Below are positions 18,009-28,111 of a stretch of DNA of 64,000 bases, piece after piece. Under the pieces are notes generated by a model. That model saw nothing but the letters and a program-made list of their open reading frames with translations. It searched no databases and was not told the origin of the DNA. Both the position numbers and the translations under genes were made by a program. The stretch spans positions 1 to 64,000 of the forward strand of contig NZ_PYBW01000047.1 in NCBI RefSeq assembly GCF_003205575.1. The letters are read 5' to 3'. Source of the DNA: Streptomyces tateyamensis (GTDB taxonomy: Bacteria > Actinomycetota > Actinomycetes > Streptomycetales > Streptomycetaceae). Numbering within the stretch: position 1 is the first letter of the stretch; every line of letters starts with the position of its first letter.

Positions 18009-18989
18009 ATGACCGACCTGACAACCGAGCTGACGACCGAGCTGACGGCCGAACTGACAACTGAGCCGGCGACCGAGCTGACGGCCCCCCGGTTCACCCT
18101 CACCGAGCAGGAGGCGGCACTGCTGCCCAGCAACGGCGAGGTGCTGGGGTACCTGAAGCACGGCTGGTACCTGTCCCGGCGGCTGTTCAGCGACGCCGAG
18201 CTGGACACCCTGCAGGCCGCCACCGAGAGCTACTACGCGGGCCTCAAGGACCGCGAACTCCCGCTGCGCCCGCCGAACCTGGCCGCCTGGACGCCCGCCG
18301 ACGGGGAGGTGCAGCGGCACAACGACTACGTGCACTACGAGAGCGAGGCGATCCGCGAGATCCTCTGCAAGCCGCTGCTCGGCGCGGTGGCGGCCCGGCT
18401 GGCCCAGGCCGAGCAGATCCGGGTCTTCCAGGCCACCCTGATCCTCAAGCCGCCGAACCCGGCCGAGCCGAGCAACCTGGTGCCCTGGCACTTCGACAAG
18501 CACTACTGGCAGACCTCCACCTCGCAGCGGATGCTCACCGCCTTCATCCCGTTCCACGACTGCGGCACCGAGCAGGGCACCATCACCATGGTGGACGGCA
18601 GCCACCAGTGGCAGGAGCTGCCGGGCGGCGACGACTCCAGCCGCCACTTCGCCCGCCGCGACCGCTCCGAGCTGGAGGAACTGCTGGCGCGAAACGCGGA
18701 GTTCAACGGCGCCGAGGTGACCAGGATCCCGGTGCAGATCCCGCGCGGGCACGTCTCCTTCCACCACTGCCGCACCTACCACGGCAGCGGGCCCAACCTG
18801 GCGAGCCACCCGCGCCGGGCCGTCTCGCTGCACCTGCAGGACGGCGGCAACCGCTACCGGCCGTTCCGGCGGCCCGACGGCACGCCGGTGGTGTACAACC
18901 ACGACGTGCTGGTGCGGCGCACCGCGGACGGGCAGCCGGACTACGCCGACCCCGCGTACTGCCCGGTGGTCTGGCAGGAACCGCGGTGA
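18009..18989 (+). CDS. PhyH-family Fe(II)/2-oxoglutarate dioxygenase
   Basis: The 326-residue protein has the HxD...H facial triad in WHFDKHYW (His161, Asp163) and RTYHGSGPN (His258), with the 2-oxoglutarate Arg near residue 270. It resembles phytanoyl-CoA dioxygenases, which often hydroxylate carrier- or CoA-bound chains. Its first 26 residues are a Thr/Glu/Leu repeat encoded by a 12-bp tandem array. GGGAGGA precedes ATG 18009. Confidence 0.85.
   Translation: MTDLTTELTTELTAELTTEPATELTAPRFTLTEQEAALLPSNGEVLGYLKHGWYLSRRLFSDAELDTLQAATESYYAGLKDRELPLRPPNLAAWTPADGEVQRHNDYVHYESEAIREILCKPLLGAVAARLAQAEQIRVFQATLILKPPNPAEPSNLVPWHFDKHYWQTSTSQRMLTAFIPFHDCGTEQGTITMVDGSHQWQELPGGDDSSRHFARRDRSELEELLARNAEFNGAEVTRIPVQIPRGHVSFHHCRTYHGSGPNLASHPRRAVSLHLQDGGNRYRPFRRPDGTPVVYNHDVLVRRTADGQPDYADPAYCPVVWQEPR
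18018..18086 (+). repeat. 12-bp tandem repeat in the PhyH gene 5' end
   Basis: About six units of a 12-bp repeat (consensus CTGACGACCGAG), the fifth diverged, encode a TTEL-type peptide repeat at the N-terminus of the dioxygenase. The array can change length without frameshift. Confidence 0.8.
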
Positions 18990-19966
18990 CCCAGGTCTCC
19001 TCGCCGACGCTGGAGACCCCGGCCGAGCGGTACCGGATGATGCGGCTGATCCGGGAGTTCGAGACGCGGGCGCTGGCGCTGGTCCGCGAGGGGCTGATCG
19101 TCGGCGGGACCCACCCGTACACCGGGCAGGAGGCGGTGGCGGTCGGCGTCTGCGCGGCGCTGCGGACCGGCGACCAGCTGACCAGCACCCACCGCGGCCA
19201 CGGCCACGTGCTCGCCAAGGGCGCCGACCCGGGGCGGCTGCTGGCCGAACTGCTGGGCCGGGAGAACGGGTTGAACCACGGACGGGGCGGATCGATGCAT
19301 GCTGCCGACCTCTCGCTCGGCATCCTGGGTGCCAACGGCATGGTCGGCGCCGGCGCCCCGATCGCGGTCGGCGCCGCCTGGGCGGCGGGGCGGCGCGGCC
19401 GCGACACCGTGGTGGCCGCCTTCTTCGGCGACGGCGCGTTGAACCAGGGGGTGCTGCTGGAGTCGCTCAACCTGGCTGCGATCTGGCGGGTGCCGGTGGT
19501 CTTCGTCTGCGAGAACAACGGCTACGCCACCACGCTGCCGGCCAGTGCCGGGGTCGCGGGCAGCGCGGTGGGGCGGGCGGCGGCCTTCGGCATCCCGGCC
19601 GAGACGGTGGACGGGATGGACGTGGCCGCTGTCGCCGCGGCGGCCGGGCGCGCGGCGGCCCGGGCCCGGGCGGGCCAGGGGCCGAGCTTCCTGGAGTGCC
19701 GCACCTACCGGTTCGAGGGCCACCACACCGTGGAGCGGCGGATGAAGCTGAGCTACCGGGACGCGGCCGAGGTGGCCGCCTGGCGGGCGCGTGACCCGCT
19801 GCTGCTCGACCCGCCCGCCGAGGCCGCGTCGATCGATGCCGAGGTGGCCGAACTGCTGGACCGGGCCGAGGAGTTCGCGCGGGCCGGGGCGGTGCCGGCG
19901 GCGACCGGGGCGAGCCGCTACCTGTATGCCGACGGGCTGCGGGCCAGGGCGGGGGCGGGCGCATGA
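18986..19966 (+). CDS. 2-oxoacid dehydrogenase E1 alpha subunit
   Basis: The 326-residue protein contains the thiamine-diphosphate motif GDGALNQGVLLESLNLAA...ENNGYA (about 148-181) and the E1-alpha region GGSMHAADLSLGILGANGMV. It forms the heterotetrameric E1 with the next gene and decarboxylates a 2-oxoacid to a ThDP-bound acyl. There is no E2 or E3 nearby. In some pathways (for example naphthyridinomycin and ecteinascidin type) E1-like proteins feed a two-carbon unit to a carrier protein. GTG 18986 overlaps the dioxygenase stop. Confidence 0.9.
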   Translation: MTQVSSPTLETPAERYRMMRLIREFETRALALVREGLIVGGTHPYTGQEAVAVGVCAALRTGDQLTSTHRGHGHVLAKGADPGRLLAELLGRENGLNHGRGGSMHAADLSLGILGANGMVGAGAPIAVGAAWAAGRRGRDTVVAAFFGDGALNQGVLLESLNLAAIWRVPVVFVCENNGYATTLPASAGVAGSAVGRAAAFGIPAETVDGMDVAAVAAAAGRAAARARAGQGPSFLECRTYRFEGHHTVERRMKLSYRDAAEVAAWRARDPLLLDPPAEAASIDAEVAELLDRAEEFARAGAVPAATGASRYLYADGLRARAGAGA

Positions 19967-20940
19967 GTTGGCTCTCCTACCCCAAGGCGCTCAACCGGGC
20001 GCTGGCCGACGCACTGGCCGAGGACGAGACGGTCTGCGTGCTCGGCGAGGACGTCGGCGCCGGGATGGCCGGGGTCACGCTCGGCCTGCGGGACCGGTTC
20101 GGGGCCGGCCGGATCGTCGACACCCCGCTCTCCGAACAGGCCTTCACCTCGATGGGGGTGGGGGCGGCGCTGGCCGGGATGCGGCCGGTGATCGAGCTGC
20201 AGATCCCCTCGCTGCTCTTCCTGGCCTTCGAACAGATCGCCAACCAGGCACACAAGTTCTCGTTGATGACGGGGGGTCAGGCCAGGGTCCCGCTGACCGT
20301 GGTGGTTCCCGGCTCGGGCTCCCGGCTCGGCTGGGCCGGCCAGCACTCGGACCAGCCGTACAGCCTGTTCGCCCACGTCGGGGTGAAGACCGTGGTGCCG
20401 GCCACCCCGAGCGACGCCTACGGCCTGCTCGCCACCGCGATCCGCGACGACGACCCGGTGCTGCTCTTCGCGCCGGCCGGCGCGCTGCCGGTGCGCGAGG
20501 ACGTGGTGGCGCCGCTGGTCCCGATCCCGCTCGGCTCGGCCCGGATCCACCGGCCCGGCACCGAGGTGACGGTGCTGGCGATCGGCCACCTGGTGCACGA
20601 GGCGCTCGCGGTGGCCGAGGAACTGGCGGGGGAGGTGGACATCGAGGTGCTCGACCCGCGCACGCTGCACCCCTTCGACTGGGAGGCGCTCGGCGACTCG
20701 CTGGAGCGCACCGGCCGCCTGGTCGTGCTGGACGACGCCAACCGCAGCTGCGGCTTCGCGGCCGAGGTACTGGCCACCGCGAGCGAGGAGTTCCGCCTGG
20801 TCGCCCCACCGCGCCGGGTGACCCGCCCGGACGGCGCGGTGCTGCCCTTCGCCCCCGAGCTGGACCGCGCGCTGCAGCCGAGCCGCGAGCAGCTGCGGAC
20901 AGCGGTCCGGGGGGTGCTGAAGGGGGGCTGGGCCTGGTGA
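19963..20940 (+). CDS. 2-oxoacid dehydrogenase E1 beta subunit
   Basis: The 325-residue transketolase-like protein has GEDVGAGMAGVTLGL, DTPLSEQAFTSMGVGAALAG and the C-terminal LDPRTLHPFDWEAL, all typical of E1 beta. ATG overlaps the E1-alpha stop (ATGA), so the two subunits are made in equal amounts. It is the last gene of the eleven-gene operon; I saw no strong terminator after it. Confidence 0.9.
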   Translation: MSWLSYPKALNRALADALAEDETVCVLGEDVGAGMAGVTLGLRDRFGAGRIVDTPLSEQAFTSMGVGAALAGMRPVIELQIPSLLFLAFEQIANQAHKFSLMTGGQARVPLTVVVPGSGSRLGWAGQHSDQPYSLFAHVGVKTVVPATPSDAYGLLATAIRDDDPVLLFAPAGALPVREDVVAPLVPIPLGSARIHRPGTEVTVLAIGHLVHEALAVAEELAGEVDIEVLDPRTLHPFDWEALGDSLERTGRLVVLDDANRSCGFAAEVLATASEEFRLVAPPRRVTRPDGAVLPFAPELDRALQPSREQLRTAVRGVLKGGWAW

Positions 20941-20982
20941 AATCCGGTGGTCGGCGCCGGCCCGGGCTGCTTGGATCCCGGC

Positions 20983-21414
20983 ATGACGACTGAGCTGCCC
21001 GAAGGCTACGAGATCTCCACCGACCCGGCCCGGCTGGACCGCGAGCTGGTCCACCGCTGGCTGGCCGAGGAGTCGTACTGGGCGAAGGGGAGGCCACGGG
21101 ACAAGCACGAGCAGGCGGTGGCCAACTCGCTCAACTTCGGGCTCTACGAGGCCGGCACCGGCGCCCAGGTCGGCTATGCCCGGGTGGTCACCGACCGCGC
21201 CACCTTCGCCTGGCTCTGCGACGTCTTCGTGGCCGAGGCGGCCCGCGGCCTGGGCCTCGGCACCGCCCTGGCCGCAGCGGTGCGCGACGAACTGATGCCC
21301 CTCGGCCTGCGCCGCGTGATGCTGGCCACCCTGGACGCGCACGGCGTGTACGCGAAGGTCGGCTTCGAGCCGCTGACGGTCACCGAGAAGTGGATGCTCC
21401 TCGGTGAGCAGTGA
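20983..21414 (+). CDS. GNAT-family N-acetyltransferase
   Basis: This 143-residue protein has the GNAT acetyl-CoA loop as VAEAARGLGLGTALAAAVRDEL and a C-terminal VYAKVGFEPL. It starts 42 bases after the E1-beta gene and overlaps the next gene by 11 bases. The substrate is unknown. It may lie outside the biosynthetic cluster. Confidence 0.85.
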   Translation: MTTELPEGYEISTDPARLDRELVHRWLAEESYWAKGRPRDKHEQAVANSLNFGLYEAGTGAQVGYARVVTDRATFAWLCDVFVAEAARGLGLGTALAAAVRDELMPLGLRRVMLATLDAHGVYAKVGFEPLTVTEKWMLLGEQ

Positions 21415-22075
21415 CCTGAGCGAGCGGGCCCGGCTGCTCTGGGCCGGGCTGGGCCGGGCGGACTTCCCCGAAGCGGGCGTGAGCGTCGTGGTCTCCCCGG
21501 ACTCGGGGCTCTGCCCGCCGGGGTGGTGCGGGGCGGTCACGCTCGGGGACGGCACGCTGGTCACGGCCCCCACCGACCGGGCGGCGCAGCGGCTGCGCGC
21601 CGTGCCGGTGGCCGACCTGGCCCGGCACCCCGAGGCCACCGAGGTGATCGGCCCCGCCCACCTCGCCTACCTGGACCGGGCCGAGTTCCGCCCGATCGGG
21701 CAGCCCGCCGTGCACCTGCCCCACGACGACCCAGCCCTGGTCGCGCTGCGCGCCAGGGCCACCGCGCCGGAGGCGGACGAGACCGACCTGGCGAACCTGA
21801 GTTTTGCCGTCCTCGCCCCGGACGGACGGGCCCTGGCGGCGGCCGGGTACCACGTCTGGCCCGGTGGCGCCGCCCAGCTCAACGTCTTCGCCGACCCCGG
21901 CGAGCGCAACCGGGGCCATGCCCGGTCCGCCGCCGCTGCGGCCGTCGCCCATGCGCTGGCGGCCGACCTGCTGCCGCAGTGGCGGGCGCGCCCGGCGGCC
22001 TCGCGTCGGGTGGCCGCCGGGCTGGGGTTCCGGGAGCTCGGGGTCCAGTACTGCCTGCGGCTGCCGACGGAGTGA
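21404..22075 (+). CDS. GNAT-like acetyltransferase
   Basis: The 223-residue protein has an N-terminal half without a recognised motif and a GNAT-like C-terminal half (AQLNVFADPGERNRGHARSAAAAAVAHAL...GLGFRELGVQYCLRL broken by a divergent P-loop). The GTG at 21404 lies within the end of the previous gene, so the two are translationally coupled. The substrate cannot be predicted. Confidence 0.7.
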   Translation: MSSDLSERARLLWAGLGRADFPEAGVSVVVSPDSGLCPPGWCGAVTLGDGTLVTAPTDRAAQRLRAVPVADLARHPEATEVIGPAHLAYLDRAEFRPIGQPAVHLPHDDPALVALRARATAPEADETDLANLSFAVLAPDGRALAAAGYHVWPGGAAQLNVFADPGERNRGHARSAAAAAVAHALAADLLPQWRARPAASRRVAAGLGFRELGVQYCLRLPTE

Positions 22076-22080
22076 CCGGC

Positions 22081-22281
22081 TCACTTCGCCAGGGTGGCAG
22101 CGACCAGGGCGTTGGCGTGGCCGTGGCCCAGGCCGTGGTCGGACTTGAGCCAGGCGACCAGCTCCATGTGCTTGGTCAGCGGGGAGGAGCGGATCAGCTC
22201 CTGCCACTGCGTGACCGGGCGGCCGTACTTCTGCTCGATCGCGGGGAAGTAGCTGGCGGGGTCCTTGACCGGCTGGGTCAT
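22081..22281 (-). CDS. Small DUF4287-like protein
   Basis: The 66-residue protein begins MTQPVKDPASYFPAIEQKYG and ends in GHGHANALVAATLAK, a pattern I recognise as the DUF4287 type. AAGGAG seven bases before the ATG at 22281 fixes the start. The function is unknown. It converges on the GNAT gene with five bases between the stops. Confidence 0.75.
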   Translation of the reverse strand: MTQPVKDPASYFPAIEQKYGRPVTQWQELIRSSPLTKHMELVAWLKSDHGLGHGHANALVAATLAK

Positions 22282-22347
22282 GGTGTTCTCCTTCGCAAGG
22301 TGCGGCGCGTGCTGGCCTGCCACCAGAGTGCGGGCCGGCACTGACAC

Positions 22348-22791
22348 TCAGGCCCGCCACTCGACCGCCGGGGGCACCACCCGCCCGCACAGCGGGTGGC
22401 CCTTGGCGTCGGTGAGGGCGAGCCGGCCCACCAGCAGCCCGGATGCGCGGGCGGCGGCGAGGACCGGTGACGGCACGTCGGCCAGCATCAGCTTGGCGCG
22501 CCGGAACATCCGTGCCTGCTCCTCACCCGGCGGCCGCCCGAGCCAGCTCAGGTAGACGAACCGGCCGCCGAGCCGGTTCTGCACGTACGGGCCGCGCAGC
22601 TCGCCCTCGGCGGTGAACTCGCAGGGCAGCGCCCAGCTCACCGCCTCGGCGTCCCCGGGCTGGGGGTCGAGCAGGTCGGCGGGCCGGTCCCGGCGCTGGA
22701 CGGCGACCTCGATCGCCGCGGCCCCCGGGAACCGGAGCCCGGGCCCGCAGGTGCGGCCCGGCAGGGTGTGGCCCTCGATGCGCAGCTGCAT
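22348..22791 (-). CDS. DUF5990-type conserved protein
   Basis: The 147-residue protein starts MQLRIEGHTLPGRTCGPG and contains VAVQRRDRPADLLDPQPGDA, matching from memory a conserved actinobacterial family of unknown function (DUF5990). It is probably cytoplasmic. It lies four bases downstream of the phosphoribosyltransferase stop, so both may be cotranscribed. Confidence 0.7.
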   Translation of the reverse strand: MQLRIEGHTLPGRTCGPGLRFPGAAAIEVAVQRRDRPADLLDPQPGDAEAVSWALPCEFTAEGELRGPYVQNRLGGRFVYLSWLGRPPGEEQARMFRRAKLMLADVPSPVLAAARASGLLVGRLALTDAKGHPLCGRVVPPAVEWRA

Positions 22792-22795
22792 GGCG

Positions 22796-23464
22796 TCAGT
22801 GTGCCAGCAGGCGGCGGACCTCCTGGTCGGTGGTCTGGTCGAAGTCCTCGTAGTACTGCCCGACCGCCTGGAAGTCCGCCGGGGTGCTCAGGCAGACCAG
22901 GTCGTCGGCGAGCGGGCCCAGCAGCCGCAGCGCCTCGGGGGCGGTGACCGGGAGGGCGAGCAGCAGCTGGGCCACCTCGCGGCGGCGCAGCACTGCCATC
23001 GCGGCCCGCACCGTCGCCCCGGTGGCCACCCCGTCGTCGACCACCACGACCGAGCGCCCGGCCAGCTCCAGCGGCGGCGCGGCGCCGCGCAGCAGCTCGG
23101 TCCGCTCGGCGACCTCCAGGGCGGTGGCGTGCGCCAGCCGCTCCAGCTGGTCGGGCCCGATGCCCAGGGCGGTCACGATGTCGTGGTTGAACAGCCGGAT
23201 CCCGCCCTCGCCGACCGCGCCCAGCGCCAGCTCCGGCTGGCCGGGTGCGCCGATCTTGCGGACCACCAGGATGTCCAGCGGCGCGCCGAGCGCTTCGGCC
23301 ACCTCGTGGGCGACCGGCACCCCGCCGCGCGGCAGCCCCAGCACCACCGGGTCGTCGGCCCGCCAGGCGGCCACCCGCTCGCCCAGCAGCCGTCCGGCCT
23401 CGGTCCGGTCACGGAACCTGGTCCGCCGGCCCGAGTCGTGGAACGAGTCATGGAAGACGGTCAT
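22796..23464 (-). CDS. Phosphoribosyltransferase
   Basis: The 222-residue type I PRTase has the PRPP-binding loop [17 protein letters not shown] and an N-terminal [31 protein letters not shown] upstream of ATG 23464 is a near-perfect ribosome site. This clade is usually annotated only as phosphoribosyltransferase, often with unknown base specificity. It is divergent from the urease operon. Confidence 0.85.
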   Translation of the reverse strand: MTVFHDSFHDSGRRTRFRDRTEAGRLLGERVAAWRADDPVVLGLPRGGVPVAHEVAEALGAPLDILVVRKIGAPGQPELALGAVGEGGIRLFNHDIVTALGIGPDQLERLAHATALEVAERTELLRGAAPPLELAGRSVVVVDDGVATGATVRAAMAVLRRREVAQLLLALPVTAPEALRLLGPLADDLVCLSTPADFQAVGQYYEDFDQTTDQEVRRLLAH

Positions 23465-23633
23465 CTGCTTCACCTCCTTCCAGCCTGCCACTCGAACGAG
23501 CGGTGAGCGCAGCGACACGCGGCACCCCCTACTGCAACCGGCCGCCGCTCCGCTACCGTTACCGCCACGAGAACGTCCCCCGCGGCACAGCGCTGTGTCC
23601 GCGCCCTCTGAACTCCCCTTGAGGTGCGCGCAG

Positions 23634-23936
23634 ATGAGGCTCACCCCCCACGAGCAGGAACGCCTGCTGATCCACGTCGCCGCCGAGGTGGCCGCCGCTC
23701 GGCGGGCCCGCGGGCTGCGGCTCAACCACCCCGAGGCGGTCGCGGTGATCACCTCCCACCTGCTGGAGGGCGCCCGGGACGGGCGCAGCGTCGCCGAGCT
23801 GATGGAGTCCGGTGGCCGGGTGCTCTCCAGAGCCGACGTGATGGACGGGATCGCCGAGATGATCCCCGACGTGCAGGTCGAGGCGACCTTCCCGGACGGG
23901 ACCAAGCTGGTCACGGTTCACGGACCGATCCGGTGA
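23634..23936 (+). CDS. ureA: Urease gamma subunit
   Basis: The 100-residue protein shows the UreA signature: [40 protein letters not shown] and [20 protein letters not shown]. It is the small structural subunit of nickel urease, which hydrolyses urea to ammonia and carbamate. It heads an operon ureA-B-C-F-G-D in which all genes overlap. A separate gamma subunit is usual in actinomycetes. Confidence 0.97.
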   Translation: MRLTPHEQERLLIHVAAEVAAARRARGLRLNHPEAVAVITSHLLEGARDGRSVAELMESGGRVLSRADVMDGIAEMIPDVQVEATFPDGTKLVTVHGPIR

Positions 23937-24262
23937 CGGCCGAACAGGAAGTGATCCCGGGTCAGATCCTCTACGGCGAGGGCGCGGTCACGCTCAACGC
24001 GGGCCGCCCGGTGACCAGGCTGGTGGTCCGCAACGGCGCGGACCGCCCGGTGCAGGTCGGCTCGCACTACCACTTCGCCGAGGCCAACCCCGGGCTGGAG
24101 TTCGACCGCGAGGCCGCCCACGGGCTGCGGCTGGACGTGCCGGCCGGCACCGCGGTGCGGTTCGAGCCCGGGATCCCGATCGAGGTGGCACTGGTGCCGA
24201 TCGGCGGCCGGCGCGAGGTGCCCGGTCTGCGCGGCGCGGTCGGCGGGCGGCTCGATGGCTGA
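23933..24262 (+). CDS. ureB: Urease beta subunit
   Basis: The 109-residue protein contains [19 protein letters not shown] and [20 protein letters not shown], typical of UreB. GTG 23933 overlaps the ureA stop. With ureA and ureC it forms the urease apoenzyme trimer. Confidence 0.97.
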   Translation: MTAEQEVIPGQILYGEGAVTLNAGRPVTRLVVRNGADRPVQVGSHYHFAEANPGLEFDREAAHGLRLDVPAGTAVRFEPGIPIEVALVPIGGRREVPGLRGAVGGRLDG

Positions 24263-25964
24263 GCTCTCGCGCGAGCGGTACGCCGAGCTGTACGGGCCGA
24301 CCGCCGGCGACCTGATCCGGCTGGCCGACACCGCGCTGCTGATCGAGGTGGAGCGGGACGACTGCGCGGGCGGGGACGAGGTGGTGTTCGGCGGCGGGAA
24401 GGTGATCCGCGAGTCGATGGGCCAGGCCCGCACCGCCCGGGCCGAGGGCGCGCCGGACACCGTGATCACCGGCGCGGTGGTGCTGGACCACTGGGGCGTG
24501 GTCAAGGCCGACGTCGGGATCCGCGACGGCCGGATCACCGCGCTCGGCAAGGCCGGCAACCCGGACACCATGGACGGGGTGCACCCGGGCCTGGTGATCG
24601 GCCCGGAGACCGAGGTGATCTCCGGCAACGGCCGGATCCTGACGGCCGGCGCGATCGACGCCCACGTGCACTTCACCGCGCCGCAGCTGGCGGCCGAGGC
24701 GATCGGCTCCGGGATCACCACCATGATCGGCGGCGGCACCGGCCCGGCCGAGGGCACCAAGGCCACCACCGTCACCCCGGGCGGCTGGCACCTGACCCGG
24801 ATGTTCGCCGCGCTGGACGGGCTGCCGGTCAACATCGGGCTGACGGCCAAGGGCAGCACCGTCAATCCGGCCGCGCTCCACGCCCAGCTGCGGGCCGGCG
24901 CGCTCGGGTTCAAGATCCACGAGGACTGGGGCGCCACCCCGGCCGTGATCGACGCCTGCCTGCGGGTCTGCGAGGCCACCGGCGCGCAGCTCGCACTGCA
25001 CACCGACACGCTGAACGAGGCCGGCTTCGTGGCCGACACGCTCGCCGCCATCGCCGGGCGCGGGGTGCACGCGTACCACACCGAGGGCGCCGGCGGCGGC
25101 CACGCCCCGGACATCATCACCGTCGTCGGCGAGCTCAACATCCTGCCCAGCTCGACCAATCCGACCCGCCCGCACACCGTCAACACGCTCGACGAGCACC
25201 TCGACATGCTGATGGTCTGCCACCACCTGAACCCCTCGGTGCCCGAGGACCTGGCCTTCGCCGAGTCGCGGATCCGGCCCAGCACCATCGCCGCCGAGGA
25301 CATCCTGCACGACCTGGGCGCGATCTCGATCATCAGTTCCGACTCGCAGGCGATGGGCCGGATCGGTGAGGTCGTCTGCCGCACCTGGCAGACCGCGCAC
25401 TGCATGAAGCTGCGGCGCGGCTCGCTGCCCGGCGACGGCCGGGCGGACAACCAGCGGGCCCGCCGGTACGTGGCCAAGTACACCATCAACCCGGCGGTGG
25501 CCCACGGGATCGACCACGAGGTGGGGTCGGTGGAGCCGGGCAAGCTGGCCGACCTGGTGCTCTGGTCGCCGGCCTTCTTCGGCGTCAAACCCGACCTGGT
25601 GCTCAAGGGCGGCCAGATCGCCTGGGCCCAGCTGGGCGACGCCAACGCCTCCATCCCGACCCCGCAACCCGTGCTGCCGCGGCCGATGTTCGGCGCCTTC
25701 GGGCGGGCCCCGGCGGCCAACTCGGTCAACTTCACCTCGCAGCAGGCGCTGGCCGACGGCCTGCCGGAACGCCTGGGCCTGGGCAAGGCGTTCAGCGCGA
25801 TCCGGGACACCCGGGGCGTGACCAAGGACCAGATGGTCAACAACAGCGCCCGCCCAGACGTGCGGGTGGACCCGGACAGCTTCCGGGTGACCATCGACGG
25901 GGAGCTGGTGGTGCCCGCACCGGCCGCCGAACTCCCGCTCGCCCAACGTTACTTCCTCTTCTGA
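24255..25964 (+). CDS. ureC: Urease alpha (catalytic) subunit
   Basis: The 569-residue protein is full length. It has the nickel ligands in AIDAHVHFT, the carbamylated lysine region [15 protein letters not shown], and the mobile flap [20 protein letters not shown] with the catalytic histidine. It ends in RYFLF as most UreC do. It overlaps ureB by eight bases. Confidence 0.98.
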   Translation: MAELSRERYAELYGPTAGDLIRLADTALLIEVERDDCAGGDEVVFGGGKVIRESMGQARTARAEGAPDTVITGAVVLDHWGVVKADVGIRDGRITALGKAGNPDTMDGVHPGLVIGPETEVISGNGRILTAGAIDAHVHFTAPQLAAEAIGSGITTMIGGGTGPAEGTKATTVTPGGWHLTRMFAALDGLPVNIGLTAKGSTVNPAALHAQLRAGALGFKIHEDWGATPAVIDACLRVCEATGAQLALHTDTLNEAGFVADTLAAIAGRGVHAYHTEGAGGGHAPDIITVVGELNILPSSTNPTRPHTVNTLDEHLDMLMVCHHLNPSVPEDLAFAESRIRPSTIAAEDILHDLGAISIISSDSQAMGRIGEVVCRTWQTAHCMKLRRGSLPGDGRADNQRARRYVAKYTINPAVAHGIDHEVGSVEPGKLADLVLWSPAFFGVKPDLVLKGGQIAWAQLGDANASIPTPQPVLPRPMFGAFGRAPAANSVNFTSQQALADGLPERLGLGKAFSAIRDTRGVTKDQMVNNSARPDVRVDPDSFRVTIDGELVVPAPAAELPLAQRYFLF

Positions 25965-26597
25965 TGACGGCCGCCCTGCTGCTCCTGGCGGACGGGAGGT
26001 TCCCGGCCGGCGGGCACGCCCACTCCGGTGGCGCCGCCGCCGCGGTGGCCGCGGGCACGGTGACCGACGTGCCCTCGCTGGAGCGGTTCCTGCTCGGGCG
26101 GCTGCACACGGTCGGGCTGACCGCCGCCGGGCTCGCCGCAGCCGCCGCCCGCACCGCCGACCCCGCCGAGCTGGCCGAACTCGACCGGGCCACCGAGGCC
26201 CGCACCCCGTCCGCGGCGCTGCGCGCGGTCAGCCGCCGGCTCGGGCGCCAACTGCTGCGCGCGGCCCGGGCGGGCTGGCCCGCCGACGCCGGGCTGGCCG
26301 CACTGCCGGCCGGCACCCACCACCCGGTGGTGCTCGGCACCGCCGCCCGGGCAGCCGGCCTGACCGACCGTCGGGCCGCCGAGCTGGCCGTCCACGAGGC
26401 GGTCAGCGGCCCGGCCACCGCGGCGCTGCGGCTGCTCGGCCTGGACCCGTACCAGCTGGTGGCCGTGCTGGCCCGGCTGGCCCCCCAGCTCGACCTGGTG
26501 GCCGAGCGGGCCGCCACCGCCACCCGGCTGCCCGCTGCCTCGGCACCGCTGCTCGACCTGTACGGCGAGCGGTACGACTCCTGGAAGGTGAAACTCT

Positions 26598-26608
<11 letters not shown>
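25964..26608 (+). CDS. ureF: Urease accessory protein UreF
   Basis: The 214-residue protein starts [19 protein letters not shown], the hallmark of UreF, and ends [18 protein letters not shown]. UreF bridges UreD and UreG in nickel insertion into urease. The start is joined to the ureC stop (TGATG). Confidence 0.95.
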
Positions 26609-27259
<651 letters not shown>

Positions 27260-27269
<10 letters not shown>

Positions 27270-28111
27270 GCGCGGGGCCGGCCCGGATCGAGGCCGAGCT
27301 GGACGGGCGCGGCCGCACCGTGCTGCCGGTGCTCGCGGGGGCCGGCCCGGTGGCGCTGCGACAGTGGCGGCGGCCCCCGCCGGGGGAGCCGGCCGAGGTG
27401 GCGATGGTCGGCAGCATGGCCGGCCCGCTCGGCGGCGACCGGTACGGGGTGCGGGTGACGGTCGGTCCGGGCGCCCGGCTGCGGGTGACCAGCGTGGCGG
27501 CCACCGTCTCGCTGCCCGGCGACGGCCCGGCCCACTGCACCCTGGAGCTGTCCGTCGCGCCCGGCGGCCTGCTGGACTGGCGACCGGAACCGGTGGTCGC
27601 GGCGGCCGGCAGCCACCTGCTGCTGGAGACCCGGGTCGAGCTGGCCGCGGGTGCCGCGCTGCTGCTGCGCGAGGAGCAGGTGCTGGGCCGTCGGCACGAC
27701 TGGACCAGCGGCGCGGGACCGGGCCGGCTCACCGCCACCCTGACAGTGCGTCAGGACGGGGTCGAGATCCTCGCCCAGCAGACCGACCTGGGTCCGGGGG
27801 CCCCGGGCTGGGACGGCCCGGCGGTGCTCGGCCCGCACCGGGCCCTCGGGCAGCTGCTCGCCGTCCACCGGCCGCTGCACCCGCCCGAGGAGGAAGCAGC
27901 GCCGGACGGGGGAGCGGTCCTGCTCACCCTGCCCGGCAGCGGCGCCCGGCTGCTCACCGCGCTGGCCCCGGACGCCCTGCTGCTGCGCCGCCTGCTGACC
28001 GGACGCGAAGGTCCCGCCCACCGGGAGGCGGACGGGACCGGGGCGACGCAACGGCAGGCTCAGCCGGCCTGCGCCGGGCGGTTGCCCCGCTTGTCCAGCG
28101 AGGCCAGGTAG
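27260..28111 (+). CDS. ureD: Urease accessory protein UreD
   Basis: The 283-residue protein matches UreD in [20 protein letters not shown] and [14 protein letters not shown]. It is the scaffold that holds apo-urease during metallocentre assembly. Its last 52 bases overlap the end of the convergent ctaG-like gene, so the final about 30 residues, which are atypical, may simply be read-through past the conserved LLLRRLL end. Confidence 0.92.
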
